Assembly (NCBI RefSeq): GCF_017573505.1
Contig: NZ_JAGEOJ010000011.1
Coordinates: forward strand, 1 to 64,000
Origin: Actinomadura barringtoniae
GTDB lineage: Bacteria > Actinomycetota > Actinomycetes > Streptosporangiales > Streptosporangiaceae
DNA: 64,000 nucleotides
Reading direction: 5' to 3'
Part shown: positions 50,644 to 59,092 of the stretch, in pieces
How positions within the stretch are numbered: the stretch's first letter is position 1
How the letters are laid out: each line of letters begins with the position of its first letter
The notes under the pieces: model-generated
Told to the model about the DNA's origin: nothing
Seen by the model: the letters and a program-made list of their open reading frames with translations, nothing else
Database searches by the model: none
Made by a program: the position numbers and the translations under genes

Positions 50644-52583
50644 CCGCCCGCGCCGACCTGCTCGCGCTCACCCCCGAGGCGCTCGCCGCCCTCGCCAACC
50701 GTGGCCTGGTCAAGCGCGCGACCAAGGACCTCGACGCCGGGACGGCGCCAGAGGTCACCGTGGACCCCGACGGCACCGTGCGCGGGCGGCTGCCCGACGG
50801 CACCGAGACCGCGCTGCCCGCCGGGGCGGGCCTGGAGGCCGCGACCTGCACCTGCGCGGCCAACGGCGTCTGCCGCCACCAGATCGGCCTGGTGCTCGCC
50901 TACCAGCGCGCCGCAGAGCAAGGCTCCGATCAGGTCCCGGCGGGGAGCGGGAGCGGGGCGTCGTGGTCGCCCGGCGAGATCGACGACGAGACGCTCGCTC
51001 GGGTGCTGGGTGAGCGACCGGTCGCGGCCGCGCGCCGTACGCTCAACGCCGGTTACGTCGCCCGCGTTCACCGCGCCACCGAGGCCGACCCGGAACCGAG
51101 CGTCGAGCTGCCGACCTGCACCGTCCGCTTCCTCGTGCCGAACGAGCTGTCGTACGCGCACACCGACGCCGCGGCGGGCCGGCGCGCCGAGGTCGTCGCG
51201 CTCGCGGTCTGGGCGTTCCGCGCCGCCGACGAGCGCGGCCTGACCGGCGACGACGTGCGTCTGGAGGTGGGGGAGGGCGGGCCGGGCCCGGCCCGCGACC
51301 TGTCGGGCACGCTCGAGATCGCCGACCAGATCCTCCTTGACGGGGTCAGGCACGCCGGGCCGCTGCTGGCCGCCACCCTCGAACGGGTCGCGCGGGACCT
51401 CACGGCTCAACGGCTGCACTGGCCCGCCGCGGCGGCTGAGGAGATCGTGGAGCAGCTGGCCGCCTACCGTGACCGCCACGCGGCCCACCACGCCGAACGG
51501 CTCGCCGAGCTGATCACCGAACTGCACGCCCGCCACCGGGCCGACGGCTCCTCGCCGCGATCCCAGGTGCTGGGCACCGAGGAGTCCGCCGAGACGCCGC
51601 TGCGCCGCGTACGGCTGACCTCGCTCGGCTGCCGGGTCGCGGGCGACGAGGGCGAACGCACCGCGCACGTCTACCTGGCCCAGCCGGACGCGGGCATCGT
51701 GCTGACGCTGAAGCGCCGCTGGGCCGAGGAGATCACCGGGAGCGCACTGGCCGGGCGCCGCGTCGCCGGGGTCGCGCTCGGCACGTTCGCGACCGCCAAC
51801 ATCGTCTCCGAGAGCGCCACCCGCAGCGCCAGCCGTTCGGTCCGGCTCGCGATCGGCCGGGTGGCCAAGACGACCGTCACCCCGCTCGGCAGGGCCTGGG
51901 AGAACCTGCCCGAGCAGATCATGATCCGCGACTTCACGCGGGCCGCCGAACGGTTGAGCCTGCTGCCGCCGCGCCTGATCCGCCCGCGGATCGAGGCCGA
52001 GCTGGTCCGGGTGGCCGAGATCGCCGAGCTGCGCCAGATCGGTTACCACGCGGGAGACCAGCGGCTCGACGCCGTCATCGCCGACGGCCAGGGGGCGACC
52101 GCGGTCGTCTCGATCTCCTACGATCCCGTCCGGCCCGGGGCGCTGGACGCGCTCGACGCCGCCCTGCGCGCCGAGCCGCGTTTCGTCAGCGGCACGCTGC
52201 GCCGGTCGCGGGGGACGCTCATCATCGACCCGATCGCCGTGCTCGGGCGGGACGGCGTCACCGTTCCCGACCTGGCGCCGGGGGAGGGCGACGCCGCTCT
52301 GGAGAAGGCGGCCGCGGCGGGCTCCGACCCGCTCACCGGCGCGCTCGACGCGGCCCTCACCGCCTGCGCGGACGCGGCGCACCACGGGCTCGCCCAGGTG
52401 TCGCCGGGCCTGCGTGGCCGGATCGAACGGACCGCGCGGGACCTGGAGAAGGCGGGCCTGCGGGCCGCCTCCGCCAAGGTCGCGGACCTGGCCGCGGCCC
52501 TGGCTGGAGACGACACCGCGCGCATGGTCCGGGCCTGGACGGACGCGCAGATCCGGCTCATCACCACCGCCGAGCTCCGCTAG
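50640..52583 (+). CDS. SWIM zinc-finger protein (YehQ-like)
   Basis: 647 residues. The SWIM motif CxCxnCxH is present as C70-T-C72, C78, H80 (TCTCAANGVCRHQ). The rest is mostly helical and has no enzyme motif I can name. SWIM domains bind DNA or proteins; in this gene context the protein is a standing partner of the MoxR/VWA machine. ATG at 50640 has GGGAGGCAG directly upstream. The stop codon TAG overlaps the stop of the convergent oxidoreductase gene in CTAG. Confidence 0.85.
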   Translation: MTARADLLALTPEALAALANRGLVKRATKDLDAGTAPEVTVDPDGTVRGRLPDGTETALPAGAGLEAATCTCAANGVCRHQIGLVLAYQRAAEQGSDQVPAGSGSGASWSPGEIDDETLARVLGERPVAAARRTLNAGYVARVHRATEADPEPSVELPTCTVRFLVPNELSYAHTDAAAGRRAEVVALAVWAFRAADERGLTGDDVRLEVGEGGPGPARDLSGTLEIADQILLDGVRHAGPLLAATLERVARDLTAQRLHWPAAAAEEIVEQLAAYRDRHAAHHAERLAELITELHARHRADGSSPRSQVLGTEESAETPLRRVRLTSLGCRVAGDEGERTAHVYLAQPDAGIVLTLKRRWAEEITGSALAGRRVAGVALGTFATANIVSESATRSASRSVRLAIGRVAKTTVTPLGRAWENLPEQIMIRDFTRAAERLSLLPPRLIRPRIEAELVRVAEIAELRQIGYHAGDQRLDAVIADGQGATAVVSISYDPVRPGALDALDAALRAEPRFVSGTLRRSRGTLIIDPIAVLGRDGVTVPDLAPGEGDAALEKAAAAGSDPLTGALDAALTACADAAHHGLAQVSPGLRGRIERTARDLEKAGLRAASAKVADLAAALAGDDTARMVRAWTDAQIRLITTAELR

Positions 52584-53524
52584 ACGGTCAGGACGATCTT
52601 GCCCTGGGTGCTTCCGGACTCGAGGACCTGATGCGCCTTGGCGGCCTCCTCCAGCGGGAACGTCTGGTCGACGTGCACCCGCAGCCTCCCCGCCTCGACG
52701 AGCTCGGTCAGCGCCTCCAGCCCCACCTGGTCGGGCTCCACCGCGATGCCCGCGAACCGGCGCCCGGCCGCACGGGTCCGCTCGGCCAGCTCCACGTCGC
52801 GGCGTCCGACGATCGTGACCAGCAGGCCGCCCGGTCGCAGCACCTCGATCGACCGCCGCGCGGTGTCGCCGCCCACGGTGTCGAGGGCCACGTCCACGTC
52901 CCGTACGGCCTCGGTGAAGTCCACCTTGCGGTAGTCGACGACCTCGTCGGCGCCGAGCGCGCGCACGAAATCCGCCTTCGTGGCGCTCGCCGTGCCGATC
53001 ACGTACGCGCCGCGCGCCTTGGCGATCTGGACGGCGAGATGACCGACCCCGCCGCCCGCCGCGTGCACCAGGACGCGCTGCCCCGGCCGTACGTCGGCGG
53101 TGTCCACCAGGCTCTGCCAGGCGGTCAGCCCGGCCAGCGGCAGCGCGGCGGACTGCACGTGGTCGAGCCCGGCGGGCTTGCGTGCGAAATGACGCGACGG
53201 CGCCGCCACGTACTCGGCATAGGCGTTGGCCGCACGAGGGAAGAACGGCATCCCGTAGACCTCATCGCCTACCTCGAAGCGGGTCACTCCCGGCTCCAGG
53301 TCCTCCACCACGCCCGAGACGTCCCAGCCGAGGATGAACGGCGGCTCCCCGAGCAGCGGGAAGTGGGCGCCCCGAATGAACGGCTCCACCGGATTCGTGC
53401 CGACCGCCTTCACCCTGACCAGCACTTCCGTCGCCAGCGGGACCGGGCGTTCCACCTCCGCGAGCTCCAGGACCTCGGGTCCGCCGAACGACTTCTGAAC
53501 GATCGCCTTCATTGATGTGCTCAT
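52580..53524 (-). CDS. Zinc-independent quinone oxidoreductase-like MDR protein
   Basis: 314 residues of the medium-chain dehydrogenase/reductase superfamily: an N-terminal GroES-like domain (SFGGPEVLELAEVERPVP; GWDVSGVVEDLEPGVTRF) and a Rossmann domain with VLVHAAGGGVGHLAVQIAKARGA. The catalytic zinc Cys/His set is missing, as in quinone or enoyl reductases using NADPH. The start is ATG at 53524 or 53512; the divergent HxlR gene begins 48 bases away. It is likely induced by quinones or electrophiles through the HxlR regulator. Confidence 0.88.
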   Translation of the reverse strand: MSTSMKAIVQKSFGGPEVLELAEVERPVPLATEVLVRVKAVGTNPVEPFIRGAHFPLLGEPPFILGWDVSGVVEDLEPGVTRFEVGDEVYGMPFFPRAANAYAEYVAAPSRHFARKPAGLDHVQSAALPLAGLTAWQSLVDTADVRPGQRVLVHAAGGGVGHLAVQIAKARGAYVIGTASATKADFVRALGADEVVDYRKVDFTEAVRDVDVALDTVGGDTARRSIEVLRPGGLLVTIVGRRDVELAERTRAAGRRFAGIAVEPDQVGLEALTELVEAGRLRVHVDQTFPLEEAAKAHQVLESGSTQGKIVLTV

Positions 53525-53534
53525 GCGGATGAGA

Positions 53535-53562
53535 GTAGGTATCCGATGGGAACCGGTAGGTA
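53535..53562. promoter_or_regulatory. Direct repeat in the MDR-HxlR divergent promoter
   Basis: GTAGGTA occurs at 53535-53541 and 53556-53562, exactly 21 bases (two helical turns) apart, in the 48-base gap between the divergent genes. It is a likely binding site for the HxlR dimer. Confidence 0.55.
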
Positions 53563-53572
53563 ACCTTGGTCC

Positions 53573-53986
53573 GTGACCTCCCGCGACGAGTACGGCAACG
53601 TCTTCCTGGCCGATTGCCCGGCCCGGCTGGCCGTCGAGATCATCGCCGACAAGTGGGCCGTGGTCGTGATCTACGGCCTGAGCGACGGCCCGCTCCGCCA
53701 CGGTGACCTGGTCACCCTCATCGGCGGCATCTCCAAGAAGGTGCTGACCCAGACGCTGCGCAGGCTCCAGCAGTACGGGCTGGTCTCCCGGCAGGCCTAC
53801 GCCGAGGCGCCGCCCCGGGTGGAGTACGCCCTGACCGACCTCGGCCGCACGCTGGTCGAGCCCATCGCGATGCTGACCCGCTGGTCGGAGGCCAACGGCG
53901 GCGCCATCCTCGACGCCCAGGACCAGCAGGCCGCGCATGACGAGCAGGCCGCGCAGGCCGACCGGGACGAACTCGCGGCGACCTGA
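53573..53986 (+). CDS. HxlR-family transcriptional regulator
   Basis: 137 residues: a winged-helix MarR/HxlR domain (CPARLAVEIIADKWAVVVIY; LIGGISKKVLTQTLRRLQQYGLVSRQ; PPRVEYALTDLG). Cys15 near the N terminus is positioned like the redox-sensing Cys of QorR/YodB-type quinone sensors. GTG at 53573 appears leaderless. It is divergent from the quinone oxidoreductase-like gene, a pairing known from QorR-QorA systems. The Gln/Ala/Asp-rich C-terminal tail (DAQDQQAAHDEQAAQADRDE) is unusual. Confidence 0.9.
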   Translation: MTSRDEYGNVFLADCPARLAVEIIADKWAVVVIYGLSDGPLRHGDLVTLIGGISKKVLTQTLRRLQQYGLVSRQAYAEAPPRVEYALTDLGRTLVEPIAMLTRWSEANGGAILDAQDQQAAHDEQAAQADRDELAAT

Positions 53987-54022
53987 CCGCTCCGCCCGGC
54001 TCGGCTCGGCTCGCCGATCCGG

Positions 54023-54532
54023 CTACAGCAGCAGCCCCATGTAGTACTCGTCGATGTCGGAGCCGCCCATCCACAGGATGCGGCGGCGCAGCCCCTCGAC
54101 CATGAACCCGCAGCTCAGGTAGAGGTTCATGGCGACGCGGTTGTGAGTCATCACGTTCAACTCGAGCCGCCGCATGTCGCGGGCCCGCGCGTGTTCGACG
54201 GCCGCGTCCAGCAGCGCCCGCCCGATGCCCTGCCCGGCGCGTTCGGACCGGACGCCCATGACCACGTAGCCGCTGCGCCGGGCCCGCACGTAGGGGAGCA
54301 CGGTCACGCTGACATAGCCCGCGAGCTCGCCGGTGTCGGCCGCGATGTAGGTGTAGGACGGGTCCCCGCCGGGACGGCGCTGCTCGGCGAGGCGGTCGCG
54401 CAGGTCACCAGGGTCGGTGGGGCGTTCGCCGGGTTCCAGGACCATGAAGCGGGACTCGCGGTCGAGCGTCGACTGCAGCTCCAGAAGCGCAGCCGCGTCA
54501 CCGGGTCCGGCGAGGCGGATCTGTCCTTCCAT
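54023..54532 (-). CDS. GNAT acetyltransferase
   Basis: 169 residues, one GNAT domain: IRLAGPGDAAALLELQSTLD, then VMGVRSERAGQGIGRALLDAA with the acetyl-CoA loop, LELNVMTHNRVAMNLYLSCGF with the conserved Asn/Tyr, and a C-terminal DIDEYYMGLLL like peptide- or polyamine-acetyltransferases (RimI/SpeG type). The substrate is unknown. ATG at 54532 has GGAAGGACA nearby. It is convergent with the HxlR gene. Confidence 0.82.
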   Translation of the reverse strand: MEGQIRLAGPGDAAALLELQSTLDRESRFMVLEPGERPTDPGDLRDRLAEQRRPGGDPSYTYIAADTGELAGYVSVTVLPYVRARRSGYVVMGVRSERAGQGIGRALLDAAVEHARARDMRRLELNVMTHNRVAMNLYLSCGFMVEGLRRRILWMGGSDIDEYYMGLLL

Positions 54533-54580
54533 GGGGCGATGATGCCGTAATGAAGGTCATCGGGTCACCGAGTCACCGGA

Positions 54581-55942
54581 TCAGATCGGGAGGGCGCCGC
54601 GAGGATGGCCGCGCTCGCGGCCACAGCCGGTGAGGGCCAGCACGCCGTGGCCCTCGACCCGGGTGTGCGGACCGAGCGATCCCGGATCGACCGACGCCCG
54701 CGCGGCGAACGTGGCCGCGTCGCAGCTGTCGGGCACGGCGTATTTGATCTTGGCTGCCTCGTAGGCCGCGAAGAGGGCGTGGGGGTCTCCGGTGTCGACG
54801 CCGTCGAACGCCTCGTCGGGGAGGCCTTCGACATGCGGCAGCAGAAGGCCCGCCTCGGCCGGATGGGGCGGCCCGAGCTGCTCGTCCGGCTCGTGCACGT
54901 CGTAGTAGCGCGTGATCTGCCCGCCCTCGGCGACGCACCAGCCGGTCCAGCCGTCGCCGTCGCTCATGCCGTACCAGTGGGCCGTGCCGAAACGCAGGCT
55001 GAGCGCGGCGCACCTGGCGAGCATGGCGGCACGGCGCTCCTCGTAGGTGCCGGGCTCGGAGCGGTGGGCGTCGTCGGACGGCTCCCCGAAGATCAGTGTC
55101 CAGCCGTCGAGCCGTGGGCTGACGTACACGCGGGAACATCGGCCGTGGTCGACGTCCCACGCATGGGAGTCGTGGTTCCACGCGGCCGCGCCGAGCCGCA
55201 TCGTGACGGGCTCGGCCGCTCCGAGGTCGAACGCGTCCAGGACCGCCTCCTGGTCGCCGGTCGGCAGGGCGAACCACGAGCCGCACAGATGCATGGGCTC
55301 GGGCTCCTCCCTCCGCATCTTGAGCCGGATCAACCGGCGCACGACCGCCAGGTCCCGCTCGTCCAGAACGCCGGGCCCGCCGACAGCCGCCAGCGCCTCG
55401 AGCGCATGGCGGCGCGACGCTCCCCGCGTCGTCCGCCGCCGGTCCTGCAGCAGCGGGATCACCTCGGGCCCGAGCTTCTCCAGAGCCCAGCGCGTGCGCT
55501 GCCGCACCTCGTCGTCCGGATCGTCCAGCAGGTCGAGCAGCTCGGCCGCGTAGGGGAGCGCGGGCTCGGGCCGGCACTGGAAGACGTACGCCGCGTTGTC
55601 GCGCACCCTCGGGTGGGGATGGTGGAGGGCCGGCAGGAACGCGGTCAGGTCGTCGACCTGCAACCCGGAGAACGCCCAGCCCGCACGCCGCGCGACCTCG
55701 CGGGTGGGCGCGGCCGCGATCGCCTCGGTCAGCGGGCCCAGCGCGGGCGTCCCGATGCCGCGCAGCACGACCGCGCTCGTGACCCAGTCGACCGCCGACG
55801 ACTCGTCGCACAGCACCGCCAGGACGGGGCCGACCGCCGCGGCGCCGAGCTCCACCAGGGCGGCACTCGCCGCCTTGACCTGCTCGTCGTCGGAATCGGC
55901 CAGCCCGTCCAGCAATGCCTGAATCTCCACGCCGCGAGACAC
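54581..55942 (-). CDS. HEAT-repeat protein with uncharacterised C-terminal domain
   Basis: 453 residues. Residues about 1-215 are HEAT/Armadillo-like helical pairs (AVLCDESSAVDWVTSAVVLR; PHPRVRDNAAYVFQC; DPDDEVRQRTRWALEKLGPEVIPLL). The C-terminal domain contains SWFALPTGDQEAVLDAF, RVYVSPRLDGWTLIFG, LSLRFGTAHWYGMSDG and WCVAEGGQITRYYDV, resembling an actinobacterial domain without known activity, found also alone. GTG at 55942 has GGGAGG six bases upstream. It stands alone, tail to tail-adjacent with the LacI gene on the same strand. Confidence 0.75.
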   Translation of the reverse strand: MSRGVEIQALLDGLADSDDEQVKAASAALVELGAAAVGPVLAVLCDESSAVDWVTSAVVLRGIGTPALGPLTEAIAAAPTREVARRAGWAFSGLQVDDLTAFLPALHHPHPRVRDNAAYVFQCRPEPALPYAAELLDLLDDPDDEVRQRTRWALEKLGPEVIPLLQDRRRTTRGASRRHALEALAAVGGPGVLDERDLAVVRRLIRLKMRREEPEPMHLCGSWFALPTGDQEAVLDAFDLGAAEPVTMRLGAAAWNHDSHAWDVDHGRCSRVYVSPRLDGWTLIFGEPSDDAHRSEPGTYEERRAAMLARCAALSLRFGTAHWYGMSDGDGWTGWCVAEGGQITRYYDVHEPDEQLGPPHPAEAGLLLPHVEGLPDEAFDGVDTGDPHALFAAYEAAKIKYAVPDSCDAATFAARASVDPGSLGPHTRVEGHGVLALTGCGRERGHPRGALPI

Positions 55943-55984
55943 TACCTCCCGGCAGGGACATTCAGGGGCGTTCGGCCAGGTGCG

Positions 55985-57019
55985 TCAGCGCGGAGCGGCC
56001 GTGCTGGACCGCATCACGACCCGGCCGGGAACGCGCTCGACCCGGCTCCGGCGGCCGCGCGGCTCGCGCAGGGCGAGGTTCATGACGCGCTCGCCCATCT
56101 CGTTCAGCGGCAGCGCGACGGTGGTGAGCGGCGGGGTGAGGTCGCCGACGATCGGGATGTCGTCGAACCCGGCCAGCGACAGCTGGTCCGGCACGCTGAT
56201 CCCGGCGTCGCGGAACGCCGTGAGTGCTCCTATGGCCATCACGTCGGTGACGGCGAAGACGCAGGTGGGACGCAGCCCCCGGCGCATCAGCTCGGTGGCG
56301 GCGGCGTGCCCGCCGTCGCGGGTGAACGCGGCCTCGATGACGTGGTCGTCGGCCACGGAGACGCCCGCCTCGGCCAGTCCGTCACGGAAACCCGCGAGCC
56401 GGTCGGACACGGTGGTGAGCGCGTGTGGCCCGCTCAGCACCGCGAAGTCGCGGTGGCCCAGCGCCAGCAGCGAGCGGGCCAGCTCGGCGGCGCCCTCGCG
56501 GTTCTCCGGCAGGACCGCGTCGACCTTGAGGCTGCGGTGGCGGCTGATGACCGCGACCCGCCCGCCCGAACGCAGGTACGGGTCGAGCTCGGCGGCCATC
56601 GCGTTCTCCCAGTTGCGGTCCTCGAAGCCCGAGCCGATCAGCAGGATCGCGCGGGCCCGCTGGGCGCGCAGCATGGCGACGTAGTCGATCTCGCGGGCGG
56701 CGTCGCGGAACGTGCTGGCCAGCATGACCAGCTGCCCGTGCTCGGCCGCGGTGCGCATCACCCCGCGCGCGATCGCGGCGAAGTAGGGGTCGCTGACGTC
56801 GTGGCAGATCACCCCGATGGCCTGGCTGGACGCCCCGGCGAGCGCCTGCGCGTGCGCGTTCGGCGTGTACGCCAGCGCCGCCGCGGCGGCCAGCACGCGT
56901 TCGCGCAGGTCCGCCCGCACCTGGGAGGTGCCGTTCAGAACGCGCGAGGCGGTCGCCAGCGAGACCTCCGCCTGCTTTGCGACGTCCAGCAGCGTCACGT
57001 GCGCCTGTTCCCCCGCCAC
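55985..57019 (-). CDS. LacI-family transcriptional repressor
   Basis: 344 residues. The N-terminal HTH is VTLLDVAKQAEVSLATASRVLNG (given here in parts: TLLDVAKQAEV, SLATASRVLN). A periplasmic-binding-protein-like effector domain follows (IGVICHDVSDPYFAAIARGV; CVFAVTDVMAIGALTAFRDAG; PDQLSLAGFDDIP). The gene is divergent from an ABC importer/sugar catabolism operon, and a perfect 16-base palindrome overlaps that operon's promoter. The repressor very probably binds it. The inducer should be the imported compound or a derivative. Confidence 0.92.
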   Translation of the reverse strand: MAGEQAHVTLLDVAKQAEVSLATASRVLNGTSQVRADLRERVLAAAAALAYTPNAHAQALAGASSQAIGVICHDVSDPYFAAIARGVMRTAAEHGQLVMLASTFRDAAREIDYVAMLRAQRARAILLIGSGFEDRNWENAMAAELDPYLRSGGRVAVISRHRSLKVDAVLPENREGAAELARSLLALGHRDFAVLSGPHALTTVSDRLAGFRDGLAEAGVSVADDHVIEAAFTRDGGHAAATELMRRGLRPTCVFAVTDVMAIGALTAFRDAGISVPDQLSLAGFDDIPIVGDLTPPLTTVALPLNEMGERVMNLALREPRGRRSRVERVPGRVVMRSSTAAPR

Positions 57020-57061
57020 CCTGGCTCCTCCCGATCAGGAACGATGCCCCGTCCGGCCCTC

Positions 57062-57090
57062 TTGACCTGGCTATCGGGCGTCCATATCGT
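57062..57090 (+). promoter_or_regulatory. Promoter of the LacI-controlled transport operon
   Basis: TTGACC (57062-57067), 17 bases, TATCGT (57085-57090). The operator palindrome begins five bases after the -10 element. Confidence 0.7.
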
Positions 57091-57094
57091 ACTA

Positions 57095-57110
57095 CAGAAA
57101 GCGCTTTCTG
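57095..57110. promoter_or_regulatory. LacI operator, perfect palindrome
   Basis: CAGAAAGCGCTTTCTG is its own reverse complement. It covers the expected transcription start, so bound repressor would block initiation. A further half-like GCGCTTA follows at 57114-57120. Confidence 0.88.
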
Positions 57111-57144
57111 AATGCGCTTACCACGCCATCGATGGAGGTCGCTC

Positions 57145-58005
57145 ATGGTGAGTTCGGGCACGGTCTCCGGTGCGCAGGTGGCGGGGGTCGCCGAGCGCAC
57201 CCGGCCCGGCGCCGCGGAACGGGCACGGGACGGGTTCACCCGGGCCTGGCGCCCGGTGGCGCTGCTGGCGGCCTGCGTGGCCGCCTGGTGGGCGATCACC
57301 GCGTTGGAGCTGGTCGAGCCCTACCAGGTTCCCTCGCCCGGCAAGACCTTCGACGTCCTCACCGGCAAGTGGGGCTACATCTGGCACCACACCTGGGTGA
57401 CCACGTACGAGACGCTGCTCGGCTTCGCGATCGCGACCGCCGTCGGCATCCTCGCGGCGGTTGTGATGGTCTACTCGGCCACGGTGGAGAAGACCCTCTA
57501 CCCTGTCCTGCTGTTCGCCCAGGTCATCCCCAAGATCGCGATCGCACCGCTGTTCGTGGTCTGGCTCGGCTTCGGGATGGGACCCAAGATCCTGGTCGCC
57601 GTGCTGATCGCGTTCTTCCCGGTCGTGATCGCCATGGTCACCGGCCTGAAGGCGGTGGACCCGGAGATGCTGGAGCTCTCGGCCACCATGGGCGCGCCGC
57701 CGATGAAGACGTTCATGAAGATCCGGTTCCCGGCCTCGCTGCCGTACCTGTTCTCGGGCCTCAAGGTCGCCGTCACGCTGGCCGTCACCGGCGCGGTCGT
57801 CGGCGAGTTCGTCGGGGCCAACGAGGGCCTCGGCTATGTGATCCTGCAGGCCAACGGCAACCTCGACACCCCGATGCTGTTCGCCGGCCTGGTCGTGATG
57901 TCGGCCATCGGCGTCATCCTCTTCGTCCTCGTCGAGCTCGCCGAGGCACTGCTGCTGCCGTGGCACGCCAGCCGCCGGAGCGCGGCCGTGACCACCTCCT
58001 ACTGA
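57145..58005 (+). CDS. ABC importer permease, NitT/TauT (SsuC/ThiX-like) type
   Basis: 286 residues with six hydrophobic segments and the EAA-type coupling motif region LSATMGAPPMKTFMKIRFPASLPYLFSGLKV. The family transports small anions, thiamin/pyrimidine precursors and related compounds. ATG at 57145 has GGAGG 6 bases upstream. It is the first gene of the operon and 42 bases precede the lipoprotein gene. The N-terminal 30 residues are polar. Confidence 0.9.
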   Translation: MVSSGTVSGAQVAGVAERTRPGAAERARDGFTRAWRPVALLAACVAAWWAITALELVEPYQVPSPGKTFDVLTGKWGYIWHHTWVTTYETLLGFAIATAVGILAAVVMVYSATVEKTLYPVLLFAQVIPKIAIAPLFVVWLGFGMGPKILVAVLIAFFPVVIAMVTGLKAVDPEMLELSATMGAPPMKTFMKIRFPASLPYLFSGLKVAVTLAVTGAVVGEFVGANEGLGYVILQANGNLDTPMLFAGLVVMSAIGVILFVLVELAEALLLPWHASRRSAAVTTSY

Positions 58006-58047
58006 TCCTTCTCCTCACCTCACAGATATCGACGGAGGGCCACCCCC

Positions 58048-59082
58048 ATGAGACCCCCCTTCAAGACCCGTACCCTCGCGGCCGTCGCGCTCGTGCCGCT
58101 GCTCGCCCTGAGCGCCGTCGCGTGCGGCGACTCGGGCAAGAAGACCAAGAGCGCCTCGGGCAAGGAGCTCGACAAGGTCACGCTCACCCTCAACTGGTAC
58201 CCCTACGGCGAGCACGCGCCGTTCTACTACGGCAAGCAGAAGGGGATCTACGAGAAGCACGGCATCGCGCTGGACATCAAGGCCGGCCAGGGCTCGCAGA
58301 AGACCGTCCAGGCGACCGCGGCGGGCCAGACCGACTTCGGCTGGGCCGACACCTCGGCGCTGGCGACGGGCGTGGGCCAGGGCCTGCCGATCAAGAGCAT
58401 CGGCGTCTTCCTGCAGACCACGCCCGCCTCGGTCCAGGCGTTCTCCAGCAAGTCCATCAAGGCCCCGGCCGACCTGAAGGGCAAGAAGATCGCCCTCACC
58501 GCCGGTGACGCGCTCTCCAAGACCTTCCCGGTCTTCCTCAAGAAGAACGGCGTCGCCGACGGGGACGTGAAGATCCAGAACACCGACCCGGCAGGGAAGA
58601 TGGCCGTGGTGCTGTCGGGCCAGGTGGACGGGCTGGTCGGGTTCGCCAACGACCAGGGCCCCACGATGCAGAACAAGTCGGGCAAGCCGATCTCCTACCT
58701 GCGCTACTCGGCGTTCGGCCTGAACTACTACTCCAACGGCCTGGTCGTCGGCGACAAGAAGCTGAAGAGCTCGCAGGACCTCGCCAAGCGGATGTTCGCC
58801 GCGACCAGCGAGGCGTGGGCGGCGGCCGAGCAGGACCAGGCGGGCGCGGTGGCCTCCATGGCCGGCGCCTCGCAGCAGCTGCCCCCGGCGCCGGTCCTCA
58901 CCGACCAGTTCAAGACGACGCTGACGCTGCTGCACACCGACGCGACCAAGGGCAAGGCGCCCGGGATCAACACCGCGGCCGACTGGACGCAGACCGTCGG
59001 GGTCTTCGCCCAGTCCGGGCTCATCACCAAGGCGGAGTCGCCCGACAAGTACTGGGCGAACGACCTGGCCAACCAGGGATGA
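58048..59082 (+). CDS. THI5/NMT1-like ABC solute-binding lipoprotein
   Basis: 344 residues. Signal peptide with lipobox LSAVAC (Cys26). The mature part has the NMT1/THI5 pattern: VTLTLNWYPYGEHAPFYYGKQKGIY, GIALDIKAGQGSQKTVQA, GQTDFGWADTSALATGVGQG, DLKGKKIALTAGDA, GQVDGLVGFANDQGP. Such proteins bind pyrimidines, nitrilotriacetate-like anions, sulfonates or riboflavin. The substrate here should feed the sugar-type enzymes downstream, which is unusual for the family. ATG at 58048 has GGAGGG upstream. Confidence 0.9.
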   Translation: MRPPFKTRTLAAVALVPLLALSAVACGDSGKKTKSASGKELDKVTLTLNWYPYGEHAPFYYGKQKGIYEKHGIALDIKAGQGSQKTVQATAAGQTDFGWADTSALATGVGQGLPIKSIGVFLQTTPASVQAFSSKSIKAPADLKGKKIALTAGDALSKTFPVFLKKNGVADGDVKIQNTDPAGKMAVVLSGQVDGLVGFANDQGPTMQNKSGKPISYLRYSAFGLNYYSNGLVVGDKKLKSSQDLAKRMFAATSEAWAAAEQDQAGAVASMAGASQQLPPAPVLTDQFKTTLTLLHTDATKGKAPGINTAADWTQTVGVFAQSGLITKAESPDKYWANDLANQG

Positions 59083-59092
59083 CGGCGGGGAG

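Noticed and set aside
54605..57151. An 848-codon plus-strand frame
   Set aside because: It lies opposite the HEAT-repeat protein and the LacI repressor and has only shadow composition; both minus-strand genes are strongly supported.
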